In this document: in pieces, positions 15,154 to 23,241 of the stretch
Numbering within the stretch: the stretch's first letter is position 1
How the letters are laid out: each line of letters begins with the position of its first letter
From: JAZDLO01 sp043801935
GTDB taxonomy: Bacteria; Actinomycetota; Thermoleophilia; RBG-16-64-13
Reading direction: 5' to 3'
Assembly (NCBI GenBank): GCA_043801935.1
Contig: JAZDLO010000125.1
Coordinates: 1-27,853, forward strand
Length of the DNA stretch: 27,853 nucleotides
Position numbers and translations under genes: made by a program
Notes under the pieces: model-generated
Told to the model about the DNA's origin: nothing
What the model saw: the letters and a program-made list of their open reading frames with translations, nothing else
The model's database searches: none

Positions 15154-16014
15154 GTGGCGAACTTCATACAGAATCTCTTCAACGGCGTGACCATAGGGAT
15201 GGTGTACTTCCTCATTGCCGCCGGGATGTCGATAGTCCTCGGCATCATGGGCATCACCAACCTGGCCCACGGGGCGATATTCATGATCGGCGCATACTCC
15301 GGGTGGACCATCGCCGTTCAATTAGAACTCAACTACTATCTGGCCCTGTTCGTGGGAGGCCTCGCCGCCGCGGTGGTGGGGAGCATCATCGAGCGCGGTT
15401 TCTTGCGGGTCCTCTACAAGCAGGCCAACGAACAGGTGCTGGTTACTTTTGGCTTCGTTCTCGTGCTCGGCAATCTAGTGCTTTGGACTTGGGGGGCGGC
15501 GTCCCATCTGCAGTACACGGCTCCGGGTCTCATGGGAACGGTCGATATCGGCGGGGTCTTCTTCGCCAAGGCCCGCATCTTCATCCTGGTGGTGGGCCTG
15601 ATCCTCGGGCTCATCCTATGGTGGGTCCAGGACCGCACCCGGGTGGGAGCTATGGTCAGGGCGGGCATGGACGACAAGGAGATGATCACGGGTCTGGGCA
15701 TCAACCTGCCGGTCGTCTCGGCCTTGGTCTTCTTCCTGGCCACATTCCTGGCAGGCTTTGCCGGGGTGATGGGCGCTTCGATCATCGGTCCCCATCCGGG
15801 CATGGGTCTGGACATGCTCCTTCTGGCGTTGATCGTGACCATCGTCGGGGGAATCGGGTCTATACAGGGGGCCCTTCTCGGCGGTGTGGTGATCGGGGTC
15901 CTGGACACCTTCGGCAAGGTGCTCTTCCCCCAGTTCGGGCTTTTCACCATGTATCTGGCCATGGTGATCATCCTGCTCATCAGGCCGCGCGGCCTGCTCG
16001 GTAGGAAGATCTGA
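15154..16014 (+). CDS. livH: Liv-type ABC transporter permease LivH
   Basis: A 286-residue inner-membrane permease with about eight hydrophobic segments. It begins with the family hallmark FIQNLFNGVTIGMVYFLIAAG, followed by IVLGIMGITNLAHGAIFMIGAY, the conserved LivH N-terminal half. The cytoplasmic coupling-helix region is DRTRVGAMVRAGMDDKEMITGLGIN, and the C-terminal GGIGSIQGALLGG motif is intact. The start is GTG 15154, behind a GGGGG sequence about 11 bases upstream. It forms the membrane channel with LivM, two bases downstream. Confidence 0.93.
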   Translation: MANFIQNLFNGVTIGMVYFLIAAGMSIVLGIMGITNLAHGAIFMIGAYSGWTIAVQLELNYYLALFVGGLAAAVVGSIIERGFLRVLYKQANEQVLVTFGFVLVLGNLVLWTWGAASHLQYTAPGLMGTVDIGGVFFAKARIFILVVGLILGLILWWVQDRTRVGAMVRAGMDDKEMITGLGINLPVVSALVFFLATFLAGFAGVMGASIIGPHPGMGLDMLLLALIVTIVGGIGSIQGALLGGVVIGVLDTFGKVLFPQFGLFTMYLAMVIILLIRPRGLLGRKI

Positions 16015-16016
16015 CG

Positions 16017-17045
16017 GTGAGCGTCGTGAACGCACGCCGGCTCGGTCCGAGCTTGGCCGGCAGGATGATGGGCCGCAACGCGATCGCTACCATGACGATA
16101 CTGGTCCTGGCGGTCGGGCTGTTGATCGTCATGCCCTTCTTTCTCACGGATTTCTTGCAGCTTCAGATGACCAGGTTCCTCGCCTTCGCCATCTTCGGCA
16201 TGGCCTACAACCTTGTGTACGGCTACACGGGCATGCTTTCCTTGGGCCACGGAGCTTTTTTTGGCATGGGCGCCTACACGGTCGGGCTGCTCACTCTTCA
16301 CACGAGTGTCACCAGCTTCTGGGTCGCACTGCCTATAGCTGTCGTGGTCGCCGCGGGAGGGGCCGCCATCTTCTCGTTCTTCTTTCTGCGGGTGAAGGGG
16401 TCGTACTTCCTGCTTATCACGTTCGGTTTCAGCCAGCTTATGTACGCCTTGACCTGGAGCATCAAATGGTTCAACAAGCCCGGGATGCAGGGGATCTCAG
16501 ACATCAAGTTCCCTACCATCGGAGTCTCAGGCTTCACGTGGACCCACCAGTCGTTCTACTTCCTTACTCTGGCCTTCTTCGTCATCTGCTACTTCCTGAT
16601 CAACGCCATCATCAACTCGCCCTTCGGCCATGCGTTGGTGGGGATGCGCGAGAACGAGGACCGCATGAAAGCCTTGGGCTACAACGTGTGGGCGTTCAGG
16701 TACGCGGTGCTGGTCATATGCGGGGCTTTCTGCGGGCTGGCCGGCCTGCTCTTCGCTTACAACGGCTCGTTCGTCTATCCCAACCACCTTGGCTTCGACT
16801 ACTCTTGGATCCCTATGCTCGTGGTGATCCTAGGCGGAGCCGGGACCAAGCTGGGGCCGATCGTGGGCGCCGGGATCGTGGTGTGGTTCGAGTACTTCAT
16901 CAGCCTTCTCACCCCGCAACGCTGGCCACTCATCCTTGGAGCGTTGTTCATCGCGGTGATCATGTACTTCCGGGGAGGCGTGGTAGCCTACGTGACCCGG
17001 GTCTTCGAAAAGGCTGGGGACAAGCATGAGCCTGCAGCAGACTAA
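16017..17045 (+). CDS. livM: Liv-type ABC transporter permease LivM
   Basis: A 342-residue permease with about nine hydrophobic segments. Family marks are FAIFGMAYNLVYGYTGMLSL, GHGAFFGMGAY, the cytoplasmic loop SPFGHALVGMRENEDRMKALGYN, and the C-terminal LGGAGTKLGPIVGAGIVV. The start GTG 16017 is two bases after the livH stop, and the gene overlaps livG by 20 bases, so translation of the three is probably coupled. It pairs with LivH as the heterodimeric pore. Confidence 0.93.
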   Translation: MSVVNARRLGPSLAGRMMGRNAIATMTILVLAVGLLIVMPFFLTDFLQLQMTRFLAFAIFGMAYNLVYGYTGMLSLGHGAFFGMGAYTVGLLTLHTSVTSFWVALPIAVVVAAGGAAIFSFFFLRVKGSYFLLITFGFSQLMYALTWSIKWFNKPGMQGISDIKFPTIGVSGFTWTHQSFYFLTLAFFVICYFLINAIINSPFGHALVGMRENEDRMKALGYNVWAFRYAVLVICGAFCGLAGLLFAYNGSFVYPNHLGFDYSWIPMLVVILGGAGTKLGPIVGAGIVVWFEYFISLLTPQRWPLILGALFIAVIMYFRGGVVAYVTRVFEKAGDKHEPAAD

Positions 17046-17787
17046 CGGCTACGCCCTCGAGGCTCAGCACCTGACCAAGTTCTTCGGCGGCGTCAGGGTC
17101 CTGGAAGATGTGTCTTTCGAGGTCCCGTTAGGAGAGCGCCTCGCCATCATCGGGCCGAACGGGGCCGGGAAGACGACGCTGCTCAACATGATCAACGGCC
17201 AGATCCCCCCTACTGCCGGCAAGATCCTCCTTTTCGGGAAGGACATCACCCGTCTGCCGACGCACCAACGGGCTCACGTTGGGCAGGCGCGCTCCTTCCA
17301 GCTCTCAAGTCTCTTCCTCAAGTTGAGCGTGATGGAGAATACAGAACTGGTGCTGCACGGTCTCCAGAGATCGCGTTACGATCTTGTCCGGTCGGTCCGC
17401 CGGTATCGGTCGGTCCGTGACAAGGCGGAGAAGGTGGTGAAGGAGGCCGGCCTGTGGACGCGGCGAGCCGAGCCCACCGGCACCCTTGCCTACGGTGACC
17501 AGAGGCGCCTGGAGATCAACCTGTGCATGGCCGCCGAGCCACGGCTGCTTCTCCTGGACGAGCCCAGCAACGGGCTGACGAAGGAGGAGGGGAGCCAGGT
17601 GATCGAGATGATCAACCAGCACATCGGTCGGGACGTGACCGTGCTGGTGGTCGCGCACGACATGGAGCTGGTCTTCCAGGTGGCCGACCGGATCATGGTG
17701 CTGTTCGAGGGAGAGATCATTGCGTGCGATAGCTGCGACATCGTCCGCTGCGATCCCCGGGTAAAAGAGATCTACATGGGCGCCTAG
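17026..17787 (+). CDS. livG: Liv-type ABC transporter ATPase LivG
   Basis: A 253-residue cytosolic ATPase. Walker A is GPNGAGKT (43-50), Walker B is LLLLDEPSNGL, the H-loop is VVAHDME, and the ABC signature is LAYGDQRRLEI. Most LivG proteins have LSYGQQ or LPYGHQ there, so Ser/Pro to Ala and Gln/His to Asp are mild departures. In the stretch after the signature, INLCMAAEP replaces the common IARALATEP. All catalytic residues remain, so it should hydrolyse ATP. It starts inside the end of livM (20-base overlap). Confidence 0.93.
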   Translation: MSLQQTNGYALEAQHLTKFFGGVRVLEDVSFEVPLGERLAIIGPNGAGKTTLLNMINGQIPPTAGKILLFGKDITRLPTHQRAHVGQARSFQLSSLFLKLSVMENTELVLHGLQRSRYDLVRSVRRYRSVRDKAEKVVKEAGLWTRRAEPTGTLAYGDQRRLEINLCMAAEPRLLLLDEPSNGLTKEEGSQVIEMINQHIGRDVTVLVVAHDMELVFQVADRIMVLFEGEIIACDSCDIVRCDPRVKEIYMGA

Positions 17788-17796
17788 GAGGACACA

Positions 17797-18567
17797 GTGC
17801 TTGTCGTCAGAGACGTCCACACCTACTACGGTGAGAGCTACGCGCTTCAAGGCGTGAGCTTGGAGGTCAAAGAGGGGCAGATCGTCGCCCTCTTAGGTCG
17901 AAATGGGATGGGCAAGACCACCACGATCCGTTCCGTCATCGGTTTCAACCCGCCGCGGCGGGGGGAAGTGCTCTACAAGGAGAAGAGCATCGCCGGCAAG
18001 CGGCCCTTTGAGATTTCGCGTTTGGGTATTGGCTTGATACCCCAGGGACGTCACATCTTCCCCTCGCTGTCCGTGCGCGAGAATCTCACGGTCAGCTCTC
18101 GCTCCCACGGCAAATCCAACCCTTGGACGCTTGACCGGGTGTACGGGATGTTCCCCATCCTCAAGGAGAGGGCCAAGAACCGGGGGACCGAGCTGAGCGG
18201 GGGCGAGCAACAGATGCTGGCTATCGGGCGGGCGCTCATGACCAACGCCGAGCTTCTCCTCATGGACGAGCCCTCCGAGGGTCTTGCGCCCCTCCTCGTC
18301 CGAGGGATAGGCGACTTGATCCTGACCCTCAAACAGGAGGGTCTGTCCATCCTCCTGGTGGAGCAGAACGTCACCATGGCCACGAAGGTGGCGGACTACG
18401 TGTACGTTATCAGCAACGGCCAGATCGTTTTCGCAGGGGACGTCCCCGCGTTCAAAGCCGACAGAACCGTGCAGGAGCAGTTCATCGGGGTACAGGTGGC
18501 AGGCAGCAGCGGTAATTCCGTGCCGGAGCCCAAGGCACCGGCCGGAGAGCAAAGCGAAAGGAGCTAG
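17797..18567 (+). CDS. livF: Liv-type ABC transporter ATPase LivF
   Basis: A 256-residue cytosolic ATPase partner of LivG. Walker A is GRNGMGKT (34-41), the Q-loop region is IPQGRHIFPSLSVRENL, the signature is LSGGEQQ, and Walker B is LLLMDEPSEGL. A C-terminal tail of about 25 residues (GSSGNSVPEPKAPAGEQSER region) extends beyond the usual end. The start is GTG 17797, with an excellent AGGAGG 5-6 bases upstream. It lies 9 bases after livG and 4 bases before the first ATC-hydrolase-like gene, so the downstream module shares this transcript. Confidence 0.94.
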   Translation: MLVVRDVHTYYGESYALQGVSLEVKEGQIVALLGRNGMGKTTTIRSVIGFNPPRRGEVLYKEKSIAGKRPFEISRLGIGLIPQGRHIFPSLSVRENLTVSSRSHGKSNPWTLDRVYGMFPILKERAKNRGTELSGGEQQMLAIGRALMTNAELLLMDEPSEGLAPLLVRGIGDLILTLKQEGLSILLVEQNVTMATKVADYVYVISNGQIVFAGDVPAFKADRTVQEQFIGVQVAGSSGNSVPEPKAPAGEQSERS

Positions 18568-18571
18568 TGTA

Positions 18572-19177
18572 ATGGCGGTACCGGTTCCCGGGGTCGCTGA
18601 TCCCATCAGGTTCGACAATGTTGTCGAGAACTACAGGGCGCTACAGAAGACCAAGCCCGAATTCACGTTCGAGTATGGTCTCAAATCCATGCTCACTATC
18701 TTCACTCTGCACGACTTCTCCATGTTCCACGTGCTGGAGGAGGAGTTCGGGACCGAGAAGGCCGTGAACCTTTACGCGAAGATATGGGAGCGGCGCACGG
18801 ATCTTGAACTGCCCGGACTGAAGGAAGCCGTCGGGCTCAAGCCGGACGATCCCGTCACCATGGAAAAGTTCGCCGAGATCATGGAGATCTATTTCGACAC
18901 CTTCGGCAATCCGATCTACCTGGCCGAGAAGAGCGACGATCGCTATACGTTCCGGGTCACCGACTGTCCGTACACCACCGAGGTCCTGTGGAAGATGTAT
19001 TCGCCCGAGGAGAACCTGGCTTACAACGACAAAATACAGGTGTCGTGTAATACGGCCATCTTCGATCGTTTCCTGGAGCTCACCGGCCTGGGCAAGGACT
19101 GGACCTTCGGCTTCCCGTCCCAACTGTGCCGCAGCGGGCAGTACTGCGAGTTCACCTTCGTGCGGAAGCGCTTCTAG
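18572..19177 (+). CDS. ATC-hydrolase-like/V4R-like cysteine-containing protein (copy 1)
   Basis: A 201-residue soluble protein. The N-terminal half is helical (HDFSMFHVLEEEFGTEKAVNLYAKIWERR). The C-terminal half has a DCPYT motif, a central SCNTAIFDRFLELTG helix, and an ending LCRSGQYCEFTFVRK that resembles the G-x-x-C-x-F finish of V4R and L-2-amino-thiazoline-4-carboxylate hydrolase (PF14196-like) domains. The protein at 19779 shares this order: DF.M...LE...G, CPY, C, then C-G/S-x-x-C. It begins 4 bases after livF with AGGAG upstream. Family placement is from pattern memory; hydrolytic function is not established. Confidence 0.6.
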   Translation: MAVPVPGVADPIRFDNVVENYRALQKTKPEFTFEYGLKSMLTIFTLHDFSMFHVLEEEFGTEKAVNLYAKIWERRTDLELPGLKEAVGLKPDDPVTMEKFAEIMEIYFDTFGNPIYLAEKSDDRYTFRVTDCPYTTEVLWKMYSPEENLAYNDKIQVSCNTAIFDRFLELTGLGKDWTFGFPSQLCRSGQYCEFTFVRKRF

Positions 19178-19223
19178 TACCGCCCTGCGCGGGACGAGCG
19201 AACGAAACAGAGAGTGAGGCGGC

Positions 19224-19712
19224 ATGATTTCAGGTAGCGAACGCATCGAGGCGGTGAACCAGATCTATCTTCCGCCTTCGTCGTTTCCGGGGTTGACCTT
19301 GGAGGAGCAGGACGTCCTGGCGGTCGTTCAGAGGGAGTTGCAGGGCTGGGACGAGGACGATGTGGAGAAGGTCCTTACCACCATGGCGAAGGACGCCACC
19401 TATTGGGACGTGACCATGGAGCCGGCCTACGGCCTCGACGGCATCCGCGAGTTCGGTGAGGGTTGGCTCGAGTTCTGCCCCGATTTCGGCTGTTTCGTCG
19501 AGAAGCTCGTGGTGCGGGGCGACACCGTGGTCAGCATGGGCTGGATCACCGGACATCCTAATCCTGGCGTGGAGTGGTTCCCAGGCATGATCACAAAAGT
19601 GGGCGGTTACATGGACTTCCCCTACTGCCAACTGGCGATGGTCCGCGACGGCAAGATCTTCTACGTGCGGGATCACTGGGATTCCAAGGCCATAAACGTG
19701 ATCTTCGAGTGA
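19224..19712 (+). CDS. SnoaL/NTF2-like protein (copy 1)
   Basis: A 162-residue soluble protein fitting the SnoaL/NTF2 cone fold. A helical start (EEQDVLAVVQRELQGWDEDDVEKVLTTMA, from about residue 27) is followed by strands: DATYWDVTMEPAYGLDGIREF, LVVRGDTVVSMGWITGH, and the terminal LAMVRDGKIFYVRDHWDSKAI. NTF2-fold proteins serve as small isomerases, hydrolases or ligand binders; the catalytic set cannot be assigned here. It lies 46 bases after the first ATC-hydrolase-like gene, with a GTGAGGCGG ribosome binding site. Confidence 0.75.
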   Translation: MISGSERIEAVNQIYLPPSSFPGLTLEEQDVLAVVQRELQGWDEDDVEKVLTTMAKDATYWDVTMEPAYGLDGIREFGEGWLEFCPDFGCFVEKLVVRGDTVVSMGWITGHPNPGVEWFPGMITKVGGYMDFPYCQLAMVRDGKIFYVRDHWDSKAINVIFE

Positions 19713-19727
19713 GACACAGGGCTGCGG

Positions 19728-19755
19728 GGCGACCGGTCGCGCGGGACCGGTCGCC
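19728..19755 (+). repeat. 11-bp inverted repeat in the spacer before the second ATC-hydrolase-like gene
   Basis: Arms 19728-19738 and 19745-19755 are perfect reverse complements around a 6-base loop. The left arm lies in a 12-bp palindrome, GCGACCGGTCGC (19729-19740). There is no T-run. It may be an mRNA hairpin tuning expression within the operon, or a palindromic protein site. Confidence 0.5.
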
Positions 19756-19778
19756 GACCCGGCCGGGAAGGTGCATCG

Positions 19779-20612
19779 ATGGAGAACAGGCGGCAAATCC
19801 TGGATAACGAGCTCTTCACTGCCCTCGAGGAAGTGGGGCACAAGCCCGAAGACGACGTGTTCGTGTGGTCCCAGGGTCTGGCCTTCCACTATCAGAACCT
19901 TGTGAGCTCGCTGGAGGACAAGGTCAGCGCGGTGGAGCAAGAAGCGATCCTCACGGACATATGGTCCTTCGTGAAAGCCAAGGCTGAACCCCGGGTGAGC
20001 CGGACCCTGGGCCTGGATACTGATCAGGACCCTGAGCGTCTGAAGGCCCTCACGGCGACCATCATGCAGGATGCCGAGCACCCGGCCATCTTAGGCATGG
20101 GCGACACGGTCGAAGAGGCGATACTCCTCTGGGTGCGAGCGTTCGCCATCCTCGATTTCGCCATGTACACGTTCCTGGAGAAACACCTCGGCTCCAAGAG
20201 GTGCATGGACATCTACATGGGCCTCTGGGAGTCGTTCGCTGTTTCGAACGTGGACCACGTCAAGGAGGCTCTGGGTATCCACGGCCCGGACGACATCGAC
20301 ATGGACACGCTGGGTGAGGTCTCCCGCGTGTACTGGGAATCGATCGCCTGCCCCTACCGGGTCACCAAGCATTCGGAGGATGTGCACGAAGCCGAGATCC
20401 AGGCCTGCCCCTATTTTGTGAACATGACCGATATCCTGGGCACCGAGCAGGCCCGCTCGATGACCCTCAAGTGTGAGGCCGTCGTCTCGGTGAATTACTA
20501 CGACGCCATTCTCAAGGCGCTGGGGGTCTTCGACAGGTACTCTTTCACCATGGACAAATTCATCTGTTGCGGCGACGATGTCTGCCGCGTCAGGTTCGAG
20601 AAGAGGAAGTGA
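19779..20612 (+). CDS. ATC-hydrolase-like/V4R-like cysteine-containing protein (copy 2, extended)
   Basis: A 277-residue paralogue of the protein at 18572 with an extra N-terminal helical region of about 100 residues. The shared part starts near residue 110: AILDFAMYTFLEKHLGSKRC, then CPYRV and ACPYFVN motifs, LKCEAVVSVNYYDAILKALG, and a C-terminal CCGDDVCRVRFEK. The clustered cysteines (CPY twice, CCGDDVC) suggest metal or redox chemistry or structural zinc, but this is inference. The start is ATG 19779 with GGAAGG upstream. The next gene begins two bases after its stop. Confidence 0.6.
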   Translation: MENRRQILDNELFTALEEVGHKPEDDVFVWSQGLAFHYQNLVSSLEDKVSAVEQEAILTDIWSFVKAKAEPRVSRTLGLDTDQDPERLKALTATIMQDAEHPAILGMGDTVEEAILLWVRAFAILDFAMYTFLEKHLGSKRCMDIYMGLWESFAVSNVDHVKEALGIHGPDDIDMDTLGEVSRVYWESIACPYRVTKHSEDVHEAEIQACPYFVNMTDILGTEQARSMTLKCEAVVSVNYYDAILKALGVFDRYSFTMDKFICCGDDVCRVRFEKRK

Positions 20613-20614
20613 AG

Positions 20615-21028
20615 ATGGCCAGACCGGCTGAGAACTTGACGGCGGCTCGTGATTGGATACAGGCCATGGTCGATCACGATCCCGGGCGGATGGGGGCTAT
20701 GGCGGCCGAAGACGTGCACGTCCTGGAGGTTGCGGAGGGAGAGGTCCACGAAGGCCGCGATTACTTGATCTGGGCCTATGAGGACCTATTCTCCGCCTAT
20801 CCGGACTGCACCTGCGAGATCATCAACGATTTCGCCGGCGACGACCAGGTGATGGTCGAGGTCCGATGGCGCGGCACCGAGACCGGGAGTTTTCGGGGGC
20901 ACCCCCCCACGGGCGGGAAGGTCGACATACGTATCGGCTACATCTTCAGATTCGCGGGTGGCCTGATATCGGCGATCACCGAGTATTACGACGCCTCTAC
21001 CCTCGAGAGACAGCTAGCCGGCGCCTGA
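20615..21028 (+). CDS. SnoaL-like protein (copy 2)
   Basis: A 137-residue SnoaL/NTF2-fold protein: helices NLTAARDWIQAMVDHDPGRM, then VHVLEVAEGEVHEGRDYLIW, a central acidic segment (YPDCTCEIINDFAGDDQV), and strands ending IGYIFRFAGGLISAITEYYD. The SnoaL/polyketide-cyclase pattern of EGRD near strand 1 and a final TEYYD is clear. ATG 20615 is chosen because GAGGAAG lies upstream and the previous stop is two bases away; the longer open frame overlaps the previous gene. Its 3' end overlaps the convergent acyl-CoA synthetase gene by 15 bases. It ends the Liv-linked transcript. Confidence 0.8.
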   Translation: MARPAENLTAARDWIQAMVDHDPGRMGAMAAEDVHVLEVAEGEVHEGRDYLIWAYEDLFSAYPDCTCEIINDFAGDDQVMVEVRWRGTETGSFRGHPPTGGKVDIRIGYIFRFAGGLISAITEYYDASTLERQLAGA

Positions 21029-23056
21029 GGGCTCTCTCGACTGGAAGGCGAGCCCCCGGGCGGCGGCCACCCAATCGCGCACGCTGTGGAGCACGGGGAC
21101 TCCCTGGGACTCGATCTTCGCGGACAGTCGACGGGTGAAAGCCCCGCCCGTGGCGGCGGCCACGATGGGTTTCTCGGCCGTGCGGTTCAAACGGCCCAAC
21201 ATCTCGGGGACATCCTCGCCCAGGGGGACGTCCTGGAACACGAACCAGGGCATGACGATATCCACCCCCGGATCGGCGAGCAACGCCTCGATGCCGATCT
21301 CGAAGTCTGAGCTTGTGCCGGAGCCGGTGACGTCCAGCGGGTTCTGCACGATGTAGAAAGACGGGTAGATCCCGGCAAGGTGCGCGATGGTCCTGGGGTC
21401 AAGGGCGGCCATCTCCAGACCGGCCGCACCCAGGATGTCCAGGGCCTGCACTATCGTCCCCACCCCGTTGCCTATCATGGCCACCCGTCCACCCGCGGCC
21501 CGGGGCTGGAGAGCCAGGGCTTTGGTGACGGCGACCAGTTCCTCGTAGCTGTCCACCGCGATCAAGCCGGCCTGGCGAAAGGCGCCTGCGGCCACCTTAT
21601 ACGACCCGGCGAAGAACCCGGTGTGGGTGAGCGCCGCCTGGGCCGCGGGCGGCGTCCTGCCCGCCTTGAATACCACCACCGGTTTGCGTGCCGCCGCGGC
21701 ACGGGCCGTTTCGAGGAACCCATGCCCGTTCTCGAACCCTTCCACGTACATGGCGATCACGTGCGTGTCCGGGTCCTCGGCCAAGTAAGACAGAAGGTCG
21801 GCCTCATCCACGTCGACGCGGTTCCCGTAGCTGACGAACTTGCTCATGCCCGAGGAGACCATGTCCTCCAGGAAGGCGATGCCGACGGTGCCCGACTGAC
21901 TCATCATGGCCACCGGTCCGGCAGGGGGCCGGGTCATGCGCTTCTGTGGCTGGAAGAACGTGTCTAGGCGAGTGGCGCCGTCGAAGACCCCAATGCAATT
22001 AGGGCCGACCACGCGGACGTCGAGATCGCGGGCCATCCGGCGGATCTCTGCTTCCAGAGCGGCCCGGTCCCCGCCTAGCTCCTTGCCGCCCCCGGAGACC
22101 ACGACCAGGTTGTGCACGCCGCGCGAGGCGCACTCGCGGAGGAGGGATGGCACCTGAGCCAGGTCGACCGTACAGACGACGAGTTCCACCGATCTCGGAA
22201 CGTCACTCAGTGTCGGGTAGGCTTCCAGGCCCAGGAACAACTTCTTGTTTGGGTTCACGGGAAACACCTCCCCCCGGTACTCGTGCTGGGCCAGGCTCTC
22301 GAGCACGGCGTATCCTATCTTGCCGGGCGTCGCCGAGGCCCCCACCAGCGCGACCGACCGGGCCTTGAAGAACGTCTCAAGGTGGCGGGTATCTGCCGGC
22401 CGTGCCCTGTCGGCCGTCGCCTTCTCGTTGACGACCACCTTGAAGTCGAGCACTCGGTGCTCGCTCCCCCACACCACCACTGGGTTGAGATCCACGGATT
22501 CCAGGCGGTCGCCGAGGTCGAGACCGAGGCGCGCCGCGCGCAGGAGCAGGTCGACGAGGAGATCGGACGAGACCGGCGCCTGTCCGCGAAAGCCTTGCAG
22601 GATGCGCGCTCCTCGTAGTTCCTCGACCATCTGCCGGGCGTCTTCCGGGGTGATCGGGAGGACACGGAAACTCACGTCGTCGAGCAACTCGGTGAATATG
22701 CCTCCCAGGCCGAACATGATGACCGGCCCGAACTGGGCGTCCCGCTTGAGACCGATGATGATCTCGAAGCCTCCGGAAACCATCTCTTCTACGCGGACCC
22801 CCTCCAGGTGCGTCCCGGGTGCCCGGTCCCGGACCGCGCCGAGAATGCGCTGATATGCGAAGCGCACCGCCTGCTCGGAGTCCAGACCCAGTTCGACTCC
22901 TCCGACGTCGGTCTTATGCAGGATGTCCGGAGAGGAGATCTTGAGTGCGACAGGGTAGCCGATGTGGGCGGCCTGGGTCGCCGCTTCGTCCTCGGTCGAC
23001 GCCAGGCCGGCTCGCGGGCAGACGAAACCATAGTCGGCGAGCGTGGGCAGGCTCAT
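21014..23056 (-). CDS. ADP-forming acyl-CoA synthetase (acetate-CoA ligase, fused beta-alpha)
   Basis: A 680-residue fusion that converts acyl-CoA, ADP and phosphate to free acid, CoA and ATP. Residues 1-222 are the ATP-grasp (beta) domain, with SPDILHKTDVGGV (H47) and FGLGGIFTELLDDVSFR. Residues 225-350 are the CoA-binding Rossmann domain (VALVGASATPGKIGYAV), followed by the succinyl-CoA-synthetase-like ligase domains with GPNCIGVFD, MSQSGTVG and the phosphohistidine motif THTGFFAG (H478). The beta-alpha order is the reverse of the common alpha-beta fusions. ATG 23056 or GTG 23074 could start it, but neither has a good ribosome binding site. It would yield ATP from acetyl-CoA or branched acyl-CoA made in amino-acid breakdown. 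Confidence 0.9.
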   Translation of the reverse strand: MSLPTLADYGFVCPRAGLASTEDEAATQAAHIGYPVALKISSPDILHKTDVGGVELGLDSEQAVRFAYQRILGAVRDRAPGTHLEGVRVEEMVSGGFEIIIGLKRDAQFGPVIMFGLGGIFTELLDDVSFRVLPITPEDARQMVEELRGARILQGFRGQAPVSSDLLVDLLLRAARLGLDLGDRLESVDLNPVVVWGSEHRVLDFKVVVNEKATADRARPADTRHLETFFKARSVALVGASATPGKIGYAVLESLAQHEYRGEVFPVNPNKKLFLGLEAYPTLSDVPRSVELVVCTVDLAQVPSLLRECASRGVHNLVVVSGGGKELGGDRAALEAEIRRMARDLDVRVVGPNCIGVFDGATRLDTFFQPQKRMTRPPAGPVAMMSQSGTVGIAFLEDMVSSGMSKFVSYGNRVDVDEADLLSYLAEDPDTHVIAMYVEGFENGHGFLETARAAAARKPVVVFKAGRTPPAAQAALTHTGFFAGSYKVAAGAFRQAGLIAVDSYEELVAVTKALALQPRAAGGRVAMIGNGVGTIVQALDILGAAGLEMAALDPRTIAHLAGIYPSFYIVQNPLDVTGSGTSSDFEIGIEALLADPGVDIVMPWFVFQDVPLGEDVPEMLGRLNRTAEKPIVAAATGGAFTRRLSAKIESQGVPVLHSVRDWVAAARGLAFQSREPSGAG

Positions 23057-23085
23057 CGGTCGGGACCCGTGCACGGGACTGCCAT
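23053..23085 (-). CDS. possible 10-codon leader peptide upstream of the acyl-CoA synthetase
   Basis: ATG 23085 has a strong ribosome binding site (GAGGAG, six bases upstream) and encodes MAVPCTGPDR. It stops at a TGA that overlaps the ATG of the synthetase as ATGA. This fits translational coupling through a tiny open frame. A one-base sequencing error joining the two frames, or use of GTG 23074, would explain it equally well. Confidence 0.35.
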   Translation of the reverse strand: MAVPCTGPDR

Positions 23086-23241
23086 GTGTCGCTCCTCTTA
23101 TCGCTTCAGGGTCACCCTAGCCTAGCGCAGTAAGTCCTCCGCCGGGAAGCATTCGTAGCCCGGTGAACCGGCCACGGGGGCGCGAACGATCTGGCGCCCA
23201 GCGTGGTGTACCAATAATAGACCGGGTTACAATGAGGGACC

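Noticed and set aside
21014..23030. Long plus-strand frames opposite the acyl-CoA synthetase
   Set aside because: High-GC shadow frames; the minus strand holds a continuous 680-residue enzyme with all motifs.
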